A stretch of 64,000 bases of DNA from an uncultured Lentisphaeraceae bacterium (GTDB lineage Bacteria; Verrucomicrobiota; Kiritimatiellia; RFP12; DVOR01). Location of the stretch: positions 7,921-71,920 of the forward strand of contig CALBHX010000028.1 in the NCBI GenBank assembly GCA_937892925.1. Reading direction: 5' to 3'. Positions 19,699 to 30,700 of the stretch are shown here, piece by piece. Position 1 is the stretch's first letter; every line of letters begins with the position of its first letter. The position numbers and the translations under genes were made by a program. The notes under the pieces are model-generated. The model had not been told where the DNA came from and ran no database searches. It saw only the letters and a program-made list of their open reading frames with translations.

Positions 19699-20805
19699 CT
19701 ACGCGTTCTGCTGTCGCCGATTCTTTGCCTCCTTCTTCTTCGCCTCATACTCTGTTTTGCACTTTACACAACGGATGGCAAAAGGATATGACTTCAGACG
19801 ATCACGCGTAATAAGGCAGCCGCAGACCTGACAAATACCGTACGTTTTCTCTTTGATAGCGGTCAAAGCATCATTCACCGAATTGAGCTGATCCTGAAGA
19901 TCATTTGCCCGATTCAAATCTGCCGTACGAGTAAAGGTGTTCGTGCCATCCTCCTCCACGTTCTCCTCATCAGCCCGGCTCAACGCTTCGCCACGAATCG
20001 CACGCTGACGGCGGAGAATCTCTTCTCGACGCTCCAACAACCGCAGCTTGAAATCCTCTAAATCCGCATCGCTGAATCGCTGTTTCCCCCCCTTTGGGAA
20101 GCGTGTACTTCCCTGCGCAGCTCTTTTTCCCAACACTGCACTCGGTTTGATGACCGGATAACGCGGCTGTAAATGTGTTACAGGCTTCGCCGAAACCGAA
20201 ACAGCCTTGTCCGACGTTCCGGTTGGCTTGGACAAGGCTTTTTTGGCAGGAACAGCCTTGATGGCCGTCTTCTTTTCAGCAGCCGCGGTGGTTTTTGGAG
20301 CTTCAACACGCTTCTTCACAGAAGCTCCGGCCTTTGATGCAGACTTCGCCGTTACCTTTTCATCCACCTTTTTGGCCGATGCTTTAGCAACCCCCTTGGA
20401 TGCCGCAATCTTCTTTGCCGGGACTTCCTTCTTGGCCGACACCACGGACTTTTTAACCACAGCCACCGTTTTTTTCACGGCAGACTTCGCCGCAGGCTTA
20501 ACCCCAGAAGATTTTTTCACCGCGGCCGGCTTTTTTCCCCCTGCAACCGCCTTCACCGGTTGTTTTTTTACAGCTGTCTGCAACACCGACTTCTTCGCTG
20601 TGAGAACTTTAGCGGCCGGCTTTTTCACACCAGCCGTTTTGCTCGAACCGGAGGCCGAAGTCTTCTTGACTGCGGAGGCACCCAAAGACGTCTTTACGGA
20701 AGGAGATTTCGCGGCGGTTTTCCCCGAACTCTTTTTCACCGAGGCTTTTTTCTCTTTCGGGGCGGATGTCTTTTTTGACACAGGCTTTTTAGTGGTGGTT
20801 GCCAT
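19699..20805 (-). CDS. Lysine-rich histone H1-like tail fused to a DksA/TraR zinc finger
   Basis: A 368-residue chimera. Starting at 20805 (GGAGG upstream), residues 1 to about 225 are low-complexity Lys/Ala/Ser/Thr/Val, with repeated KKSS, AKKTS and SVKK-type units like eukaryotic H1 tails or bacterial histone-like proteins. The C-terminal 110 residues form a coiled coil (RREEILRRQRAIRGEAL), an acidic tip (EENVEEDGTN) and a zinc finger CQVC-x17-CVKC as in DksA/TraR regulators. The tail should bind DNA; the DksA part should contact RNA polymerase. It is monocistronic. Confidence 0.85.
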   Translation of the reverse strand: MATTTKKPVSKKTSAPKEKKASVKKSSGKTAAKSPSVKTSLGASAVKKTSASGSSKTAGVKKPAAKVLTAKKSVLQTAVKKQPVKAVAGGKKPAAVKKSSGVKPAAKSAVKKTVAVVKKSVVSAKKEVPAKKIAASKGVAKASAKKVDEKVTAKSASKAGASVKKRVEAPKTTAAAEKKTAIKAVPAKKALSKPTGTSDKAVSVSAKPVTHLQPRYPVIKPSAVLGKRAAQGSTRFPKGGKQRFSDADLEDFKLRLLERREEILRRQRAIRGEALSRADEENVEEDGTNTFTRTADLNRANDLQDQLNSVNDALTAIKEKTYGICQVCGCLITRDRLKSYPFAIRCVKCKTEYEAKKKEAKNRRQQNA

Positions 20806-21046
20806 AATGCAGAACCTCCTCAAGATGAGCATCATGTCACGCAGATGCGGCAGTTGTCGGGCCCTCCCTCACAACCCCAACATGTTATCAAAAACGGCCC
20901 CCTTTATGCAAGACTTCTCACACGTCAAGCCAGGCAGAAAACCCGCCTGCCTCCTCGTCCGAAAGTTCATCTGCTTTGTCAAAACACGTTTCAATCCACA
21001 CCTTTAGGTTCCGATGCCGCCCAGCGCCACCCATCCAGCGAATATA

Positions 21047-21055
21047 TGCTATCAT
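21047..21055 (+). promoter_or_regulatory. Extended -10 promoter of the radical SAM gene
   Basis: TGCTATCAT fits the extended -10 pattern and ends 9 bases before the ATG at 21065. There is no Shine-Dalgarno between them, so the message should be nearly leaderless. Confidence 0.5.
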
Positions 21056-21064
21056 GCCCATACC

Positions 21065-22444
21065 ATGCGCGTTGCCTTCTGTTATCCGCCCATTCCCTCC
21101 GCCAAAGGCGTCCCTCTGCTTTCTCAAAACCGGCAGTTTCAGTGGTTCAGCAGGCCTACGGCCATTTATCCCGTTGTCCCTGCCAGCGCCGCCACCCTGC
21201 TCAAAAACCGCGGCTATGACGTACTCTGGCTAGATGGCATCGCACAACAGCTCTCGCCAGAAGCCTATTGGGAACGCCTCTGTGCCTGGAAGCCCGAGGT
21301 TGTCTTTCTCGAAACCAAAACGCCTGTGGTCCATTTCCATTGGCGTTGGGTTCAGGAACTCAAGCAGCGGCTCCCCGCCTGCCGCGTGGTTCTGGCAGGC
21401 GATCACGTCACAGCCCTTCCTGAAGAGACCCTTGCCGCCGCCCCGGTCGATGCTGTTCTGCACGGCGGCGATTACGATTTTTCCCTGCTTGCCTGGTTGG
21501 AAAAGCGCCCCGTTTCCATCGATCTTGCAGCGCTTCCTCTCATCGACCGCACCCTGACGCGATGGAAAGACTACGCCTTCAGTAACGGAAACTTTCTGCA
21601 GACCCCAGGAGCTTACATCATGGCTGGGCGCGACTGTTGGCACGGCAAATGTACATTCTGTTCTTGGACCACTCTCTACCCGACCTATCGTATCCGCCCC
21701 GTTGAAACCGTTTTGGATGAAGTCGGTATGCTGATCCGCCTAGGAGCAAAAGAAATTATGGATGACACCGGGAGCTTCCCCATTGGGAGCTGGCTGCACA
21801 CGTTCTGCGAAGGCATGATCGCTCGCGGTTACCACCGGCGTGTCCGAATGAACTGCAATCTGCGATTCGGCGCCCTTCATGAGGCAGACTATCGTCTCAT
21901 GCGCAAAGCTGGCTTCCGCATGATACTCTTTGGCGTAGAATCCGCAAACGCCGAGACGTTAGCACGCCTGAACAAAGGGCTTTCCCCGGAACAAATCGTG
22001 CAAGGCGCCCGCATGGCCTCCGCTGCGGGGCTGGACGTTCACATTACCCTGATGTTCGGCTATCCTTGGGAAACCCTTGAAGATGCCCGGCGCACGGTAG
22101 CCCTTGGCCGCGACCTCCTGCGCCGGGGATACGCCGCCACCCTTCAAGCCACCTGGCTCGTTCCCTACCCCGGAACACCCCTCTTTCGCGAACTCAAAGC
22201 CTCCGGCCAGCTCCTCACCGAAAACTGGGACGCTTACGACATGCGCGCCCCCGTCATGCGTTCTCCCCTCTCCGAAGCAGACATCCGCCGTCTGATTTCC
22301 GAGGCCTACCGAAGCCATCTCCAACCCCAAGTTCTCCTCCGCCAAGCAGTACGCGCACTCCTTCACCCAACCTATCTGCAAAAAAGTTTCCGTGCGCTTA
22401 CCGGTCATTTACGCGACTTCCGTCAATCCCCATCCATCACCTAA
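21065..22444 (+). CDS. B12-binding-domain radical SAM protein
   Basis: A 459-residue enzyme, class unknown. The N-terminal 140 residues form a cobalamin-binding-like Rossmann domain (MRVAFCYPPIPSAKG, then VVLAGDHVTALPEETL). The radical SAM domain carries the cluster motif RDCWHGKCTFCSW, which has CX4CX2C spacing instead of the usual CX3CX2C. ILFGVESANAETLARLNKG and ITLMFGYPWETLEDARRT are typical later barrel motifs. The start at 21065 is where homology-like sequence begins; upstream codons in frame look random. Neighbours give no substrate clue. Confidence 0.85.
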   Translation: MRVAFCYPPIPSAKGVPLLSQNRQFQWFSRPTAIYPVVPASAATLLKNRGYDVLWLDGIAQQLSPEAYWERLCAWKPEVVFLETKTPVVHFHWRWVQELKQRLPACRVVLAGDHVTALPEETLAAAPVDAVLHGGDYDFSLLAWLEKRPVSIDLAALPLIDRTLTRWKDYAFSNGNFLQTPGAYIMAGRDCWHGKCTFCSWTTLYPTYRIRPVETVLDEVGMLIRLGAKEIMDDTGSFPIGSWLHTFCEGMIARGYHRRVRMNCNLRFGALHEADYRLMRKAGFRMILFGVESANAETLARLNKGLSPEQIVQGARMASAAGLDVHITLMFGYPWETLEDARRTVALGRDLLRRGYAATLQATWLVPYPGTPLFRELKASGQLLTENWDAYDMRAPVMRSPLSEADIRRLISEAYRSHLQPQVLLRQAVRALLHPTYLQKSFRALTGHLRDFRQSPSIT

Positions 22445-22471
22445 ACATCCCCGCCAGCCCCTGAAATCCGC

Positions 22472-23065
22472 CTACCGCAACCGAAACGCACAATCGTAAA
22501 TCGGATCGCCTTTCGACCGGAATAACAATTCAAAATCCGTCTGCTCATCCTCTGAGCGAACTAACGGCGCAATCGCCTCAAACCGCACATCCTCCGAAAG
22601 ATAGCGCTGCATCTCACGAAAATAATCTGCGTGATCCGTTGAAATATAAATTGCACCGCCCGGAATCAAAATCCGCGCCAACACCTCACACATCTCCCGC
22701 TGAAAAAACCGATTCTTATGATGTCGCCGCTTCGGCCAGGGATCCGGGAAAAAGAGATACATGGCATGAACAGAAGCCGGCGGCAACAACTCCCGGACAA
22801 ACCGCCCCGCTTCCACTCGAACAAACAGCAGATTCTCCAGCGCCCCCTGCTTTGCCTTTTTGGAGCATTTGCGCAAACGCTCCATCATCCGTTCCACCCC
22901 AAGGTAAAACTGTTTCGGGTGTTTCGCCGCATTCGCCGCCAAGAAACGTCCGTTCCCGCATCCAATTTCAATTTCCAGCGGCATGCCGGCTGGAACATAT
23001 GCCGAGAGATCAAATACGTTATCTGCTTCTTTCAGTTCAACCACATGAGGCAACAAATCATTCAT
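22472..23065 (-). CDS. trmB: tRNA (guanine-46-N7)-methyltransferase
   Basis: SAM-dependent enzyme making m7G46 in tRNA, 197 residues. The SAM site is EIEIGCGNGRFLAANA, and the family hallmark FPDPWPKRRHHKNR lies near residue 107. THAD-type motif STDHADYF and the C-terminal TDFELLF (catalytic T-x-x-E) are present. No ribosome site precedes the ATG; an extended -10 lies just 6 bases upstream, so translation is probably leaderless. Confidence 0.93.
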   Translation of the reverse strand: MNDLLPHVVELKEADNVFDLSAYVPAGMPLEIEIGCGNGRFLAANAAKHPKQFYLGVERMMERLRKCSKKAKQGALENLLFVRVEAGRFVRELLPPASVHAMYLFFPDPWPKRRHHKNRFFQREMCEVLARILIPGGAIYISTDHADYFREMQRYLSEDVRFEAIAPLVRSEDEQTDFELLFRSKGDPIYDCAFRLR

Positions 23066-23071
23066 GTTTCA

Positions 23072-23080
23072 AGTATACCA
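23072..23080 (-). promoter_or_regulatory. Extended -10 promoter of trmB, leaderless
   Basis: On the minus strand TGGTATACT ends 6 bases before the trmB ATG. The predicted transcription start falls on or next to the A of the start codon. Confidence 0.65.
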
Positions 23081-23327
23081 CATTTTCGCTCATCAGCCGC
23101 CCCAACCTCAGAAGCCCCACACCCCTACCCCTTCAGAATCCCAACCACGACAGCAGCATTCCTCTATCTTTCCGGAATACGGGATCGACCAATCCGACCC
23201 TCACAACCTCAAATCCTTTTCTATGATGCAGCCTCACACTCCGCACGCGTGGACGAATCGAGCTTCAATGGGTGACACACTGAACAGTTGAAACGTTTTT
23301 CCATAACTCTAACCCTGAAATCAAAGA
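23081..23327. other. Intergenic region between trmB and rpoC
   Basis: Apart from the trmB promoter and the rpoC terminator on either side, no gene or signal was recognised in this stretch. Confidence 0.5.
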
Positions 23328-23365
23328 AACAGGAGGGCGCGGAATTCCCGCGCCCTCCTGTTTTT
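23328..23365 (-). terminator. Terminator of the rpoBC operon
   Basis: A 15-bp perfect stem (AACAGGAGGGCGCGG at 23328-23342 with its complement at 23348-23362) and a 5-base AATTC loop, flanked by A/T-runs. It lies 21 bases after the rpoC stop. Confidence 0.9.
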
Positions 23366-23385
23366 AGAGATGCTTGCGCCCCCGC

Positions 23386-26300
23386 TCAGTTGATCTCCGG
23401 CTCATCACCGGATGCATCCGTTTCCGAGACCTGCGGAACCGGAATGAGATCAGAAAGCGCATCCGTATCGGAAACCAACTCCTCTTCGGGAATTTCAATC
23501 GCATCCGTTGAGATACCGTTCGCATCCTTCTTGCCGTAAACAGCATCCATCTCATCCTGTGAGATCGGTGTGCCCAAGGGCACCATCTTGATATAACGAT
23601 GCATCGGGAAGCCCGTGCCGCCGGGAATCAGATGGCCGAGAATGACATTCTCCTTGAACCCTCGCAGCTCATCCACACGTCCCATGGTAGAAGCTTCGGT
23701 GAGGACACGTGTGGTGTCCTGGAAGGATGCTGCGGAGATGAAAGAATCCGTCTCCAGCGAGGCCTTGGTGATACCCAGCAGAATGGGATTACCAACGGCC
23801 TTACATTTGCCCTCTCGGCCCACGCGCTCGTTGGTTTCCTCATAAACGTGCCGGGACACCTGCTCGCCATAGAGGAAATCGGTATCTCCGGGAGAATCAA
23901 TGCGGACCTTACGAAGCATCTGGCGGATAATGATCTCAATGTGCTTGTCGTTGATCTGCACTTCCTGCAGACGATAGACCTGCTGCACCTCATTCACCAG
24001 ATACCGTTGGAGCTCCTGCGGGCCGCAGACCTCCAGGATGTCCTGCGGAGAAATCGAGCCCTCCGTGAGAGGCTGCCCGCGCTTAACATGGTCGCCTTTA
24101 TAGACTACCACCTGCGTAGAGAGCGGAATCAAATGGCGCTCAGACATTTTGGTGATGGGATCGCTGACCACCAGCACACGCTTACCGCGCTCATTCTCAG
24201 CAAAGTCGATGATGCCGTCAATATGCGAGATCTCGGCCACATCCTTTGGCGTACGCGCTTCGAAAAGTTCGGCCACGCGAGGCAGACCGCCCGTGATGTC
24301 GTGCGTCTTGTTTTCACCACGCGGCGTCTTAGCCAACGTCTCACCAGGTCTGACCACGGCGCCATTAGCCACCATCACACTGGCTCCTGCCGGAATGGTA
24401 TAGACATCGGCAGTCTTCAACTGCGTGATATCAACGGTTGCAGGGTCAGCGCCTTCGGGCAGCGTCTTGACAACGAGGCGCGGGTGGAGCTTCGTACGCG
24501 ACTCAATGACCACACGCATCCGAGCCCCGGAAGTCTCGTCAATCTTGGAGACCACCGTGATGCCCTCTTCGAAGTCTTCTTCCACCACCAGGCCCGCCAC
24601 ATCGGTAATAATCGGCACAGAGTGCGGATCCCATACAGCGAGCTTATCGCCCTTCGCAATTTTCCCATTGTCAGGAACGAACAACGTAGAGCCCATCTGA
24701 ATGGAATATTCCACCAGCGTATTGCCCTTCTCGTCCGAAATGGTAATGGAGCCGTTACGGTTGAGTACAATAATCGAACCGTCCTCCGCGCGAACTGTGC
24801 GCAGGTCGTGATAGTGCACCACACCGCCAGTCGTTACCTGGATCTCGGAACTCTCCGCCAACGTGGAAGCCGTACCGCCAACGTGGAACGTACGCATCGT
24901 CAGCTGTGTGCCCGGCTCACCAATGGACTGCGCAGCAATGATTCCAACAGCGGTGCCGATTTCAACCGTTTTACCCGTAGAGAGGTCTCGCCCATAGCAC
25001 TTAGCGCACATACCATGTTTACAAGCGCACGTAAGGCCGGAACGGATGGAAACGCGCTCAATACCGGCAGCCTCAATGCGTTTGGCTTTGGCCTCGTCAA
25101 TTTCTTCATTGGCTTCAACGATGACTTCACCGGTCTTCGGGTCGCAGATTTCGCTGAGTGCGGTGCGGCCGATAATACGCTTGGCAAGCGAGAGCTTTAC
25201 TTCGTTGCCTTCGACCACGGCCTCCACGTCAATACCAGAAACCGTATTGCAATCCTGCTGCGTGATAATGACATCTTGCGCCACGTCCACAAGCTTACGC
25301 GTCATGTAGCCGGCATCTGCCGTCTTCAACGCCGTATCGGCCAGACCCTTACGGGCGCCGTGAGAAGAAATGAAGTATTCGAGCACCGAGAGGCCTTCGC
25401 GGAAGGAGGCGGTAATCGGCGTTTCAATAATTTCACCGTTCGGCTTAGCCATCAAGCCGCGCATACCGGCCAACTGGCGGATCTGCGTCCGCGAACCACG
25501 CGCCTTGGAATCTGCCATCATGTAAATGGGGTTGATATCCGTAGGCTTGTCGTTATCCGGAGAAATATTCTGCTCAATGGTCTTGTAGAGCGAATCGGCA
25601 ATTCGTTCAGTGGCAGAGGACCAGATATCCGTAATCTTACCCTTCCGTTCACCTTCGGTGATGATACCCTGCTTGAACTGTTTGGTAACCTTCGCCACCT
25701 CCTTCTCAGAGGCTTCCAGGATTTTATCCTTATCCTTCGGGCGAATCATGTCCTTGATGCCCATCGATGCGCCGGACTGGCAAGCCCATTCAAAGCCAAG
25801 GGCTTTCAGTTTATCCAGCATCTCAATCGTCCGGTCGTGGCCGACCGTCTGGTGACAGGAGACGATCAGCTTGCCCAATGTGGACTTCGTAACCTTCTCG
25901 TTGAAGAAGCCCATTTCTGCAGGCCACACTTCATTAAAGATGACGCGCCCCACAAGCGTAACGATCACCTTGGCCGTAGGATCGCCGTTCTTCCGTTCAG
26001 GTTTCCCGTAATCGGGGTTCTTGAACCAGATGCGGTCATGAACTTTCAGGGCACCATCATTAAAGGCCAGCATCACTTCGTCTGTTGAGCCAAAAAGCGG
26101 CAAACGATCCTTGATTGGATCGGGCGCAACCCCCTTGCCCAACGGCTTTCCAGCGTTTTTATCCGCCTGCGAAGGCACCGTGAGGAAGTAGCACCCCAGA
26201 GCAATATCCTGCGTCGGCGTCTTGTTGGAATCGCCACTTGCGGGAGAGAAAATCGAGTTGGTCGAGAGCATCAACAGCCGACTTTCCAGCTGCGCTTCCA

Positions 26301-27726
26301 CCGAAAGCGGCACATGCACAGCCATCTGGTCACCATCGAAGTCCGCATTGAACGGCGTGCAGACCATCGGATGCAGCCGAATCGCTTCACCCTCAATCAG
26401 CACCGGTTCAAACGACTGAATCGAAAGGCGGTGCAGCGTGGGCGCACGGTTCAGCATCACCGTCTTGCCCTTCGTTACCTCTTCGAGGATATCCCAGACT
26501 TCCGGCTTCTGCTGCTCAATCATCTTCTTTGCCGTACGCACCGTATGGCAAAGCCCCAGCTCCTTCAGCCGGCGAATGATAAACGGCTCGAAAAGCGTCA
26601 GAGCCATCTTCTTCGGCAAGCCGCACTGATGCAGCTTCAGATGCGGCCCAACCACAATAACCGAACGGCCGGAGTAGTCTACGCGCTTGCCCAGCAGGTT
26701 CTGGCGGAAACGCCCCGTTTTACCCTTCAGCATGTCGCTGAGAGACTTCAGGGGGCGGCTTCCAGCACCGGCTACCGCACGCCCATGGCGGCCATTGTCA
26801 AAAACCGCATCCACCGCTTCCTGAAGCATCCGCTTTTCATTACGGATAATCACATCCGGCGTCTTCAGAAGAAGCAAATTCCGCAACCGATTGTTACGAT
26901 TGATCACCCGGCGATACAAATCATTCAGGTCAGACGTCGCAAAACGCCCGCCTTCCAACGGCACCAACGGGCGGAGCTCCGGCGGGATCACCGGCAACGC
27001 TTCCAAGATCATCCATTCGGGCTTCGCGCCGGATGCACGGAACCCTTCAACGATCTTCATGCGCTTCGTGATTTTTTTCTTATTCTGCTTGGACTTGGTG
27101 TTCTCGATCTCCTCTTCAAGCTTGGCCATCAGCTCGTCCAGATCGATGCGCCGCAAGCAGGTTCGGATCACTTCCGCGCCCATGCCCGCCTCAAAGGCCT
27201 CCGCGCCGTACTTGGAGACCGCCTCGTTGTATTCGGCTTCCGAAAGCAGCTGATTTTCCTTCAGCGGCGTTTCTCCCGGATCCGTAACCAGATAGTCTTC
27301 GTAATACAACACGCGCTCAAGCACCGTACTGGACAGATCCAGGATCGCGCCGATGCGGCTTGGATTGCACTTGAAGAACCAGATATGGCTCACCGGAACC
27401 GCCAGCTCAATATGCCCCATCCGCTCACGGCGAACACGCGCCTGCGTCACCTCCACGCCGCAGCGATCGCAGATGATGCCTTTATGCTTGATGCGCTTAT
27501 ATTTGCCGCACGCGCATTCCCAGTCCTTCGTCGGGCCGAAAATACGTTCGCAAAATAACCCATCGCGCTCCGGGCGATACGAGCGATAGTTGATGGTTTC
27601 CGGGTTTTTCACTTCACCGTGCGACCATCCGCGGATGGTCTCGGGCGAGGCAAGCGTGATACTCACCGCGTCATACTGTGCATTGGCGGGAAGCTTAAAC
27701 ATTTCCTTTGTGGCGTAAGCACTCAC
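23386..27726 (-). CDS. rpoC: RNA polymerase beta-prime subunit
   Basis: Catalytic subunit of RNA polymerase, 1446 residues. The N-terminal zinc site is [21 protein letters not shown], the catalytic magnesium loop is [17 protein letters not shown], the trigger-loop and bridge-helix region includes [17 protein letters not shown], and the second zinc site is [13 protein letters not shown]. All appear intact. It starts 18 bases after rpoB and ends at a strong terminator. The acidic Ser/Asp-rich C-terminal tail is unremarkable. Confidence 0.98.
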   Translation of the reverse strand: MSAYATKEMFKLPANAQYDAVSITLASPETIRGWSHGEVKNPETINYRSYRPERDGLFCERIFGPTKDWECACGKYKRIKHKGIICDRCGVEVTQARVRRERMGHIELAVPVSHIWFFKCNPSRIGAILDLSSTVLERVLYYEDYLVTDPGETPLKENQLLSEAEYNEAVSKYGAEAFEAGMGAEVIRTCLRRIDLDELMAKLEEEIENTKSKQNKKKITKRMKIVEGFRASGAKPEWMILEALPVIPPELRPLVPLEGGRFATSDLNDLYRRVINRNNRLRNLLLLKTPDVIIRNEKRMLQEAVDAVFDNGRHGRAVAGAGSRPLKSLSDMLKGKTGRFRQNLLGKRVDYSGRSVIVVGPHLKLHQCGLPKKMALTLFEPFIIRRLKELGLCHTVRTAKKMIEQQKPEVWDILEEVTKGKTVMLNRAPTLHRLSIQSFEPVLIEGEAIRLHPMVCTPFNADFDGDQMAVHVPLSVEAQLESRLLMLSTNSIFSPASGDSNKTPTQDIALGCYFLTVPSQADKNAGKPLGKGVAPDPIKDRLPLFGSTDEVMLAFNDGALKVHDRIWFKNPDYGKPERKNGDPTAKVIVTLVGRVIFNEVWPAEMGFFNEKVTKSTLGKLIVSCHQTVGHDRTIEMLDKLKALGFEWACQSGASMGIKDMIRPKDKDKILEASEKEVAKVTKQFKQGIITEGERKGKITDIWSSATERIADSLYKTIEQNISPDNDKPTDINPIYMMADSKARGSRTQIRQLAGMRGLMAKPNGEIIETPITASFREGLSVLEYFISSHGARKGLADTALKTADAGYMTRKLVDVAQDVIITQQDCNTVSGIDVEAVVEGNEVKLSLAKRIIGRTALSEICDPKTGEVIVEANEEIDEAKAKRIEAAGIERVSIRSGLTCACKHGMCAKCYGRDLSTGKTVEIGTAVGIIAAQSIGEPGTQLTMRTFHVGGTASTLAESSEIQVTTGGVVHYHDLRTVRAEDGSIIVLNRNGSITISDEKGNTLVEYSIQMGSTLFVPDNGKIAKGDKLAVWDPHSVPIITDVAGLVVEEDFEEGITVVSKIDETSGARMRVVIESRTKLHPRLVVKTLPEGADPATVDITQLKTADVYTIPAGASVMVANGAVVRPGETLAKTPRGENKTHDITGGLPRVAELFEARTPKDVAEISHIDGIIDFAENERGKRVLVVSDPITKMSERHLIPLSTQVVVYKGDHVKRGQPLTEGSISPQDILEVCGPQELQRYLVNEVQQVYRLQEVQINDKHIEIIIRQMLRKVRIDSPGDTDFLYGEQVSRHVYEETNERVGREGKCKAVGNPILLGITKASLETDSFISAASFQDTTRVLTEASTMGRVDELRGFKENVILGHLIPGGTGFPMHRYIKMVPLGTPISQDEMDAVYGKKDANGISTDAIEIPEEELVSDTDALSDLIPVPQVSETDASGDEPEIN

Positions 27727-27744
27727 TGGAAAAACCTCCGGGGA

Positions 27745-30700
27745 TTAGTGGGTCAGAGAAGGAGAAGAAGGGACATTTGCAGTCATGGAGGCCATTGTCA
27801 CCTCCGGCTCCGACGGCTCCGGGCCGCCCAGCAACCGCATGTCTAGGCACAAACCGCGCAATTCACTCACCAACACGGAGAACGATTCCGGCGTGCCGGC
27901 CTCCAACGTATTGGAGCCCTTCACAATCGTCTCGTAGATGCGCGTCCGCCCGACCACATCGTCGGACTTCACAGTCAGAAGCTCCTGCAGCGCATAGGCC
28001 ACGCCATACGCTTCCAGAGCCCACACTTCCATCTCGCCCATACGCTGGCCGCCCGCCTGAGCTTTACCGCCCAGCGGCTGCTGCGTAACAAGCGAATAGG
28101 GCCCTGTCGCACGCGCATGGATCTTGTCCGTCACCAGGTGGTGAAGCTTGAGCATGTAGATGGTTCCCACTACCACACGCTGGCTGAACGGTTCACCCGT
28201 CAAGCCATCGAACAGCTGCGTTTTGCCATCCGCGCTGATCCAGGGCACCGAACCCGGAGCCTGGTTGTCTTCCTGATGCTTTCGAGCCTTCGCCAGCAGC
28301 GCATCGATCTCGCTTTCCTGGCATCCATCAAAGACCGGTGTTTTCACATGCATGCCGAGCTCCGAACAAGCCCCGCCCAAAACCGTTTCAAAGAGCTGCC
28401 CAAGGTTCATACGGGAAGGCACGCCCAAGGGATTCAGCACAATATCCACCGAGCGGCCATCCGGCAAGAACGGCATGTCGCAATCCGGCAGGATACGCGA
28501 AACAACACCCTTGTTACCGTGGCGGCCGGCCAGCTTGTCGCCCACCGAGAGATTCTTTTTCTCAGCGATGAATACGCGTACCTGCTTTACCACGCGCTCC
28601 TCATCCACCAGGCTCTCGCCGCCAACACCCTCGATGCCGATCATATCCAGCTCGGCAAACTTGGGGGCAAAACGCGCCACCACATCCTCGATCTGCTCCT
28701 GCGCAACCGGGAACTCTACCTCTTGCAGGTGGTCATGCGCCTCGGCCAGCTTGGCCAGCAGGGTCTTGGTAATTTTCCGGTTCTTCGGGATAATGATATC
28801 CCCCGTCTCAGCGTCCAATACATCCACCGGAAGCTTCTCGTTCAGGAAGCAGTCGCTGAATGCCTTGGCCATCTCGTCCAGCAATTGCGCCTCACGCCGC
28901 TTACGCTGATCTTCCACCTTGCGGGAATCCATTTCAGCAGCATTCCCCGGCAGCGCAGCATCGTCCAGATACGACTCCACACTGTCGCCATCGTCCATCA
29001 AGGCAATCCTTTCGGCCTTGCTCTTTTTGGTTGCGCGCGGCGTCAAGCTGGTATCTGCGTTCGTCACGCGCACATCCATGACAATACCCTTCGTCCCTGG
29101 CGGAACCTTGAGCGAGGTATCGCGCACATCGGCGGCTTTTTCGCCGAAAATAGCGCGAAGCAGCCGCTCTTCCGGAGCCAGTTCCGTTTCACTTTTCGGG
29201 GTAATTTTGCCCACTAGGATGTCGCCTGGCTTCACCTCGGCACCAATGCGAATCACACCGTCTGTGCCGAGATTTCGAAGCATGTCTTCGCCCACGTTGG
29301 GGATATCGCGCGTGATCTCTTCCGGCCCAAGCTTGGTATCGCGGGCACCCACTTCAAAATCTTTAATGTGAATCGATGTAAAGGTGTCGTTCTTCACACA
29401 CCGTTCATTGATCAGAATCGCGTCTTCGAAGTTAAATCCGCGCCATGGCATGAAGGCCACCAGCAGGTTCTTGCCCAACGCCAACTCGCCGTCGTCCGTT
29501 GCCGGGCCGTCGGCCAGCGTCTGCCCCTTCTTGACCGCCTGCCCAAGGCTGACGATCGGCTTCTGATTCACGCACGTACCGGCATTGGAACGGCGGAACT
29601 TCTCAAGCACATACCGGCGGCATCCGGGCACCTTTTCGCCCTTGCGCACCCGCGGCGGGCACTTGCCATCCTTGGAGACCACGATTTCTGTGGCCGACAC
29701 ATAGGCCACAATACCGTCTTCTTCCGCCAGCACCGTCACACAGCTGTCAGCAGCCGCAATGCCTTCAAGCCCCGTGCCCACACGCGGACGCTCCGTCCGC
29801 ATGAGCGGCACGCCCTGGCGCATCATGTTCGCACCCATCAGGGCACGGTTTGCGTCGTCATGCTCCAGGAACGGAATCAACCCGGCAGCGATCGAAATCA
29901 CCTGCATCGGGCTCACATCCATCAGGTCAATCGCATCCGGCGCAGCTGTGGTGAACTCTCCGCGCTCGCGCACCTTAACCGTAGCGTTGACAAACCGCCC
30001 ATTCGCATCCAGGGGCGCATTCGCCTGCGCAATCACGTGCTTCTCCTCTTCATCGGCATCGATGTAGAGGATCTCATCGGTTACACGCCCATCTTTCACC
30101 ACACGGTAAGGCGTTTCAATAAAGCCATACGCATTGATCTTAGCGTAGATGCCCAGCGATGAAATCAACCCGATGTTCGGGCCTTCCGGCGTCTCAATCG
30201 GGCAAATACGGCCATAGTGCGTGGGATGCACGTCGCGCACTTCGAATCCGGCGCGCTCACGCGACAAGCCGCCCGGCCCCAATGCGGACAACCGGCGCTT
30301 GTGCGCCAAAGCCGACAGCGGATTGGTCATATCCATGAACTGGCTCAACTGGCTCCGCCCGAAGAAATCCTGAATCACCGCGGAAAGGCTCTTGGACGTG
30401 ACCAGCTTGATCGGCGACAAAACGGCATTCTGCGTGCTCGGATCATACGTGCTCATCCGCTCACGGATCAACCGCTCCGTACGGGCCAGCCCCACTCGGC
30501 AGGCATTTTCAAGCAATTCACCTGTGGTGCGGATACGACGGTTGCCCAAATGGTCAATATCATCCACATGTTCACGCCCCGCAGAGATATTCAGCAGCAG
30601 ACGCAGGGCTTCCACCACCTCAATCCCGTCATCCGAGAGCACACGCAGATTCAAATCCACCTTGTTCATCAGCCCCAGGCGCTGATTCACTTTGTAGCGC

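Noticed and set aside
23599..26088. An 829-codon rightward frame across rpoC
   Set aside because: It is the antisense of rpoC; its length comes from codon bias, and the composition (His/Arg/Asn rich) is not that of a real protein.
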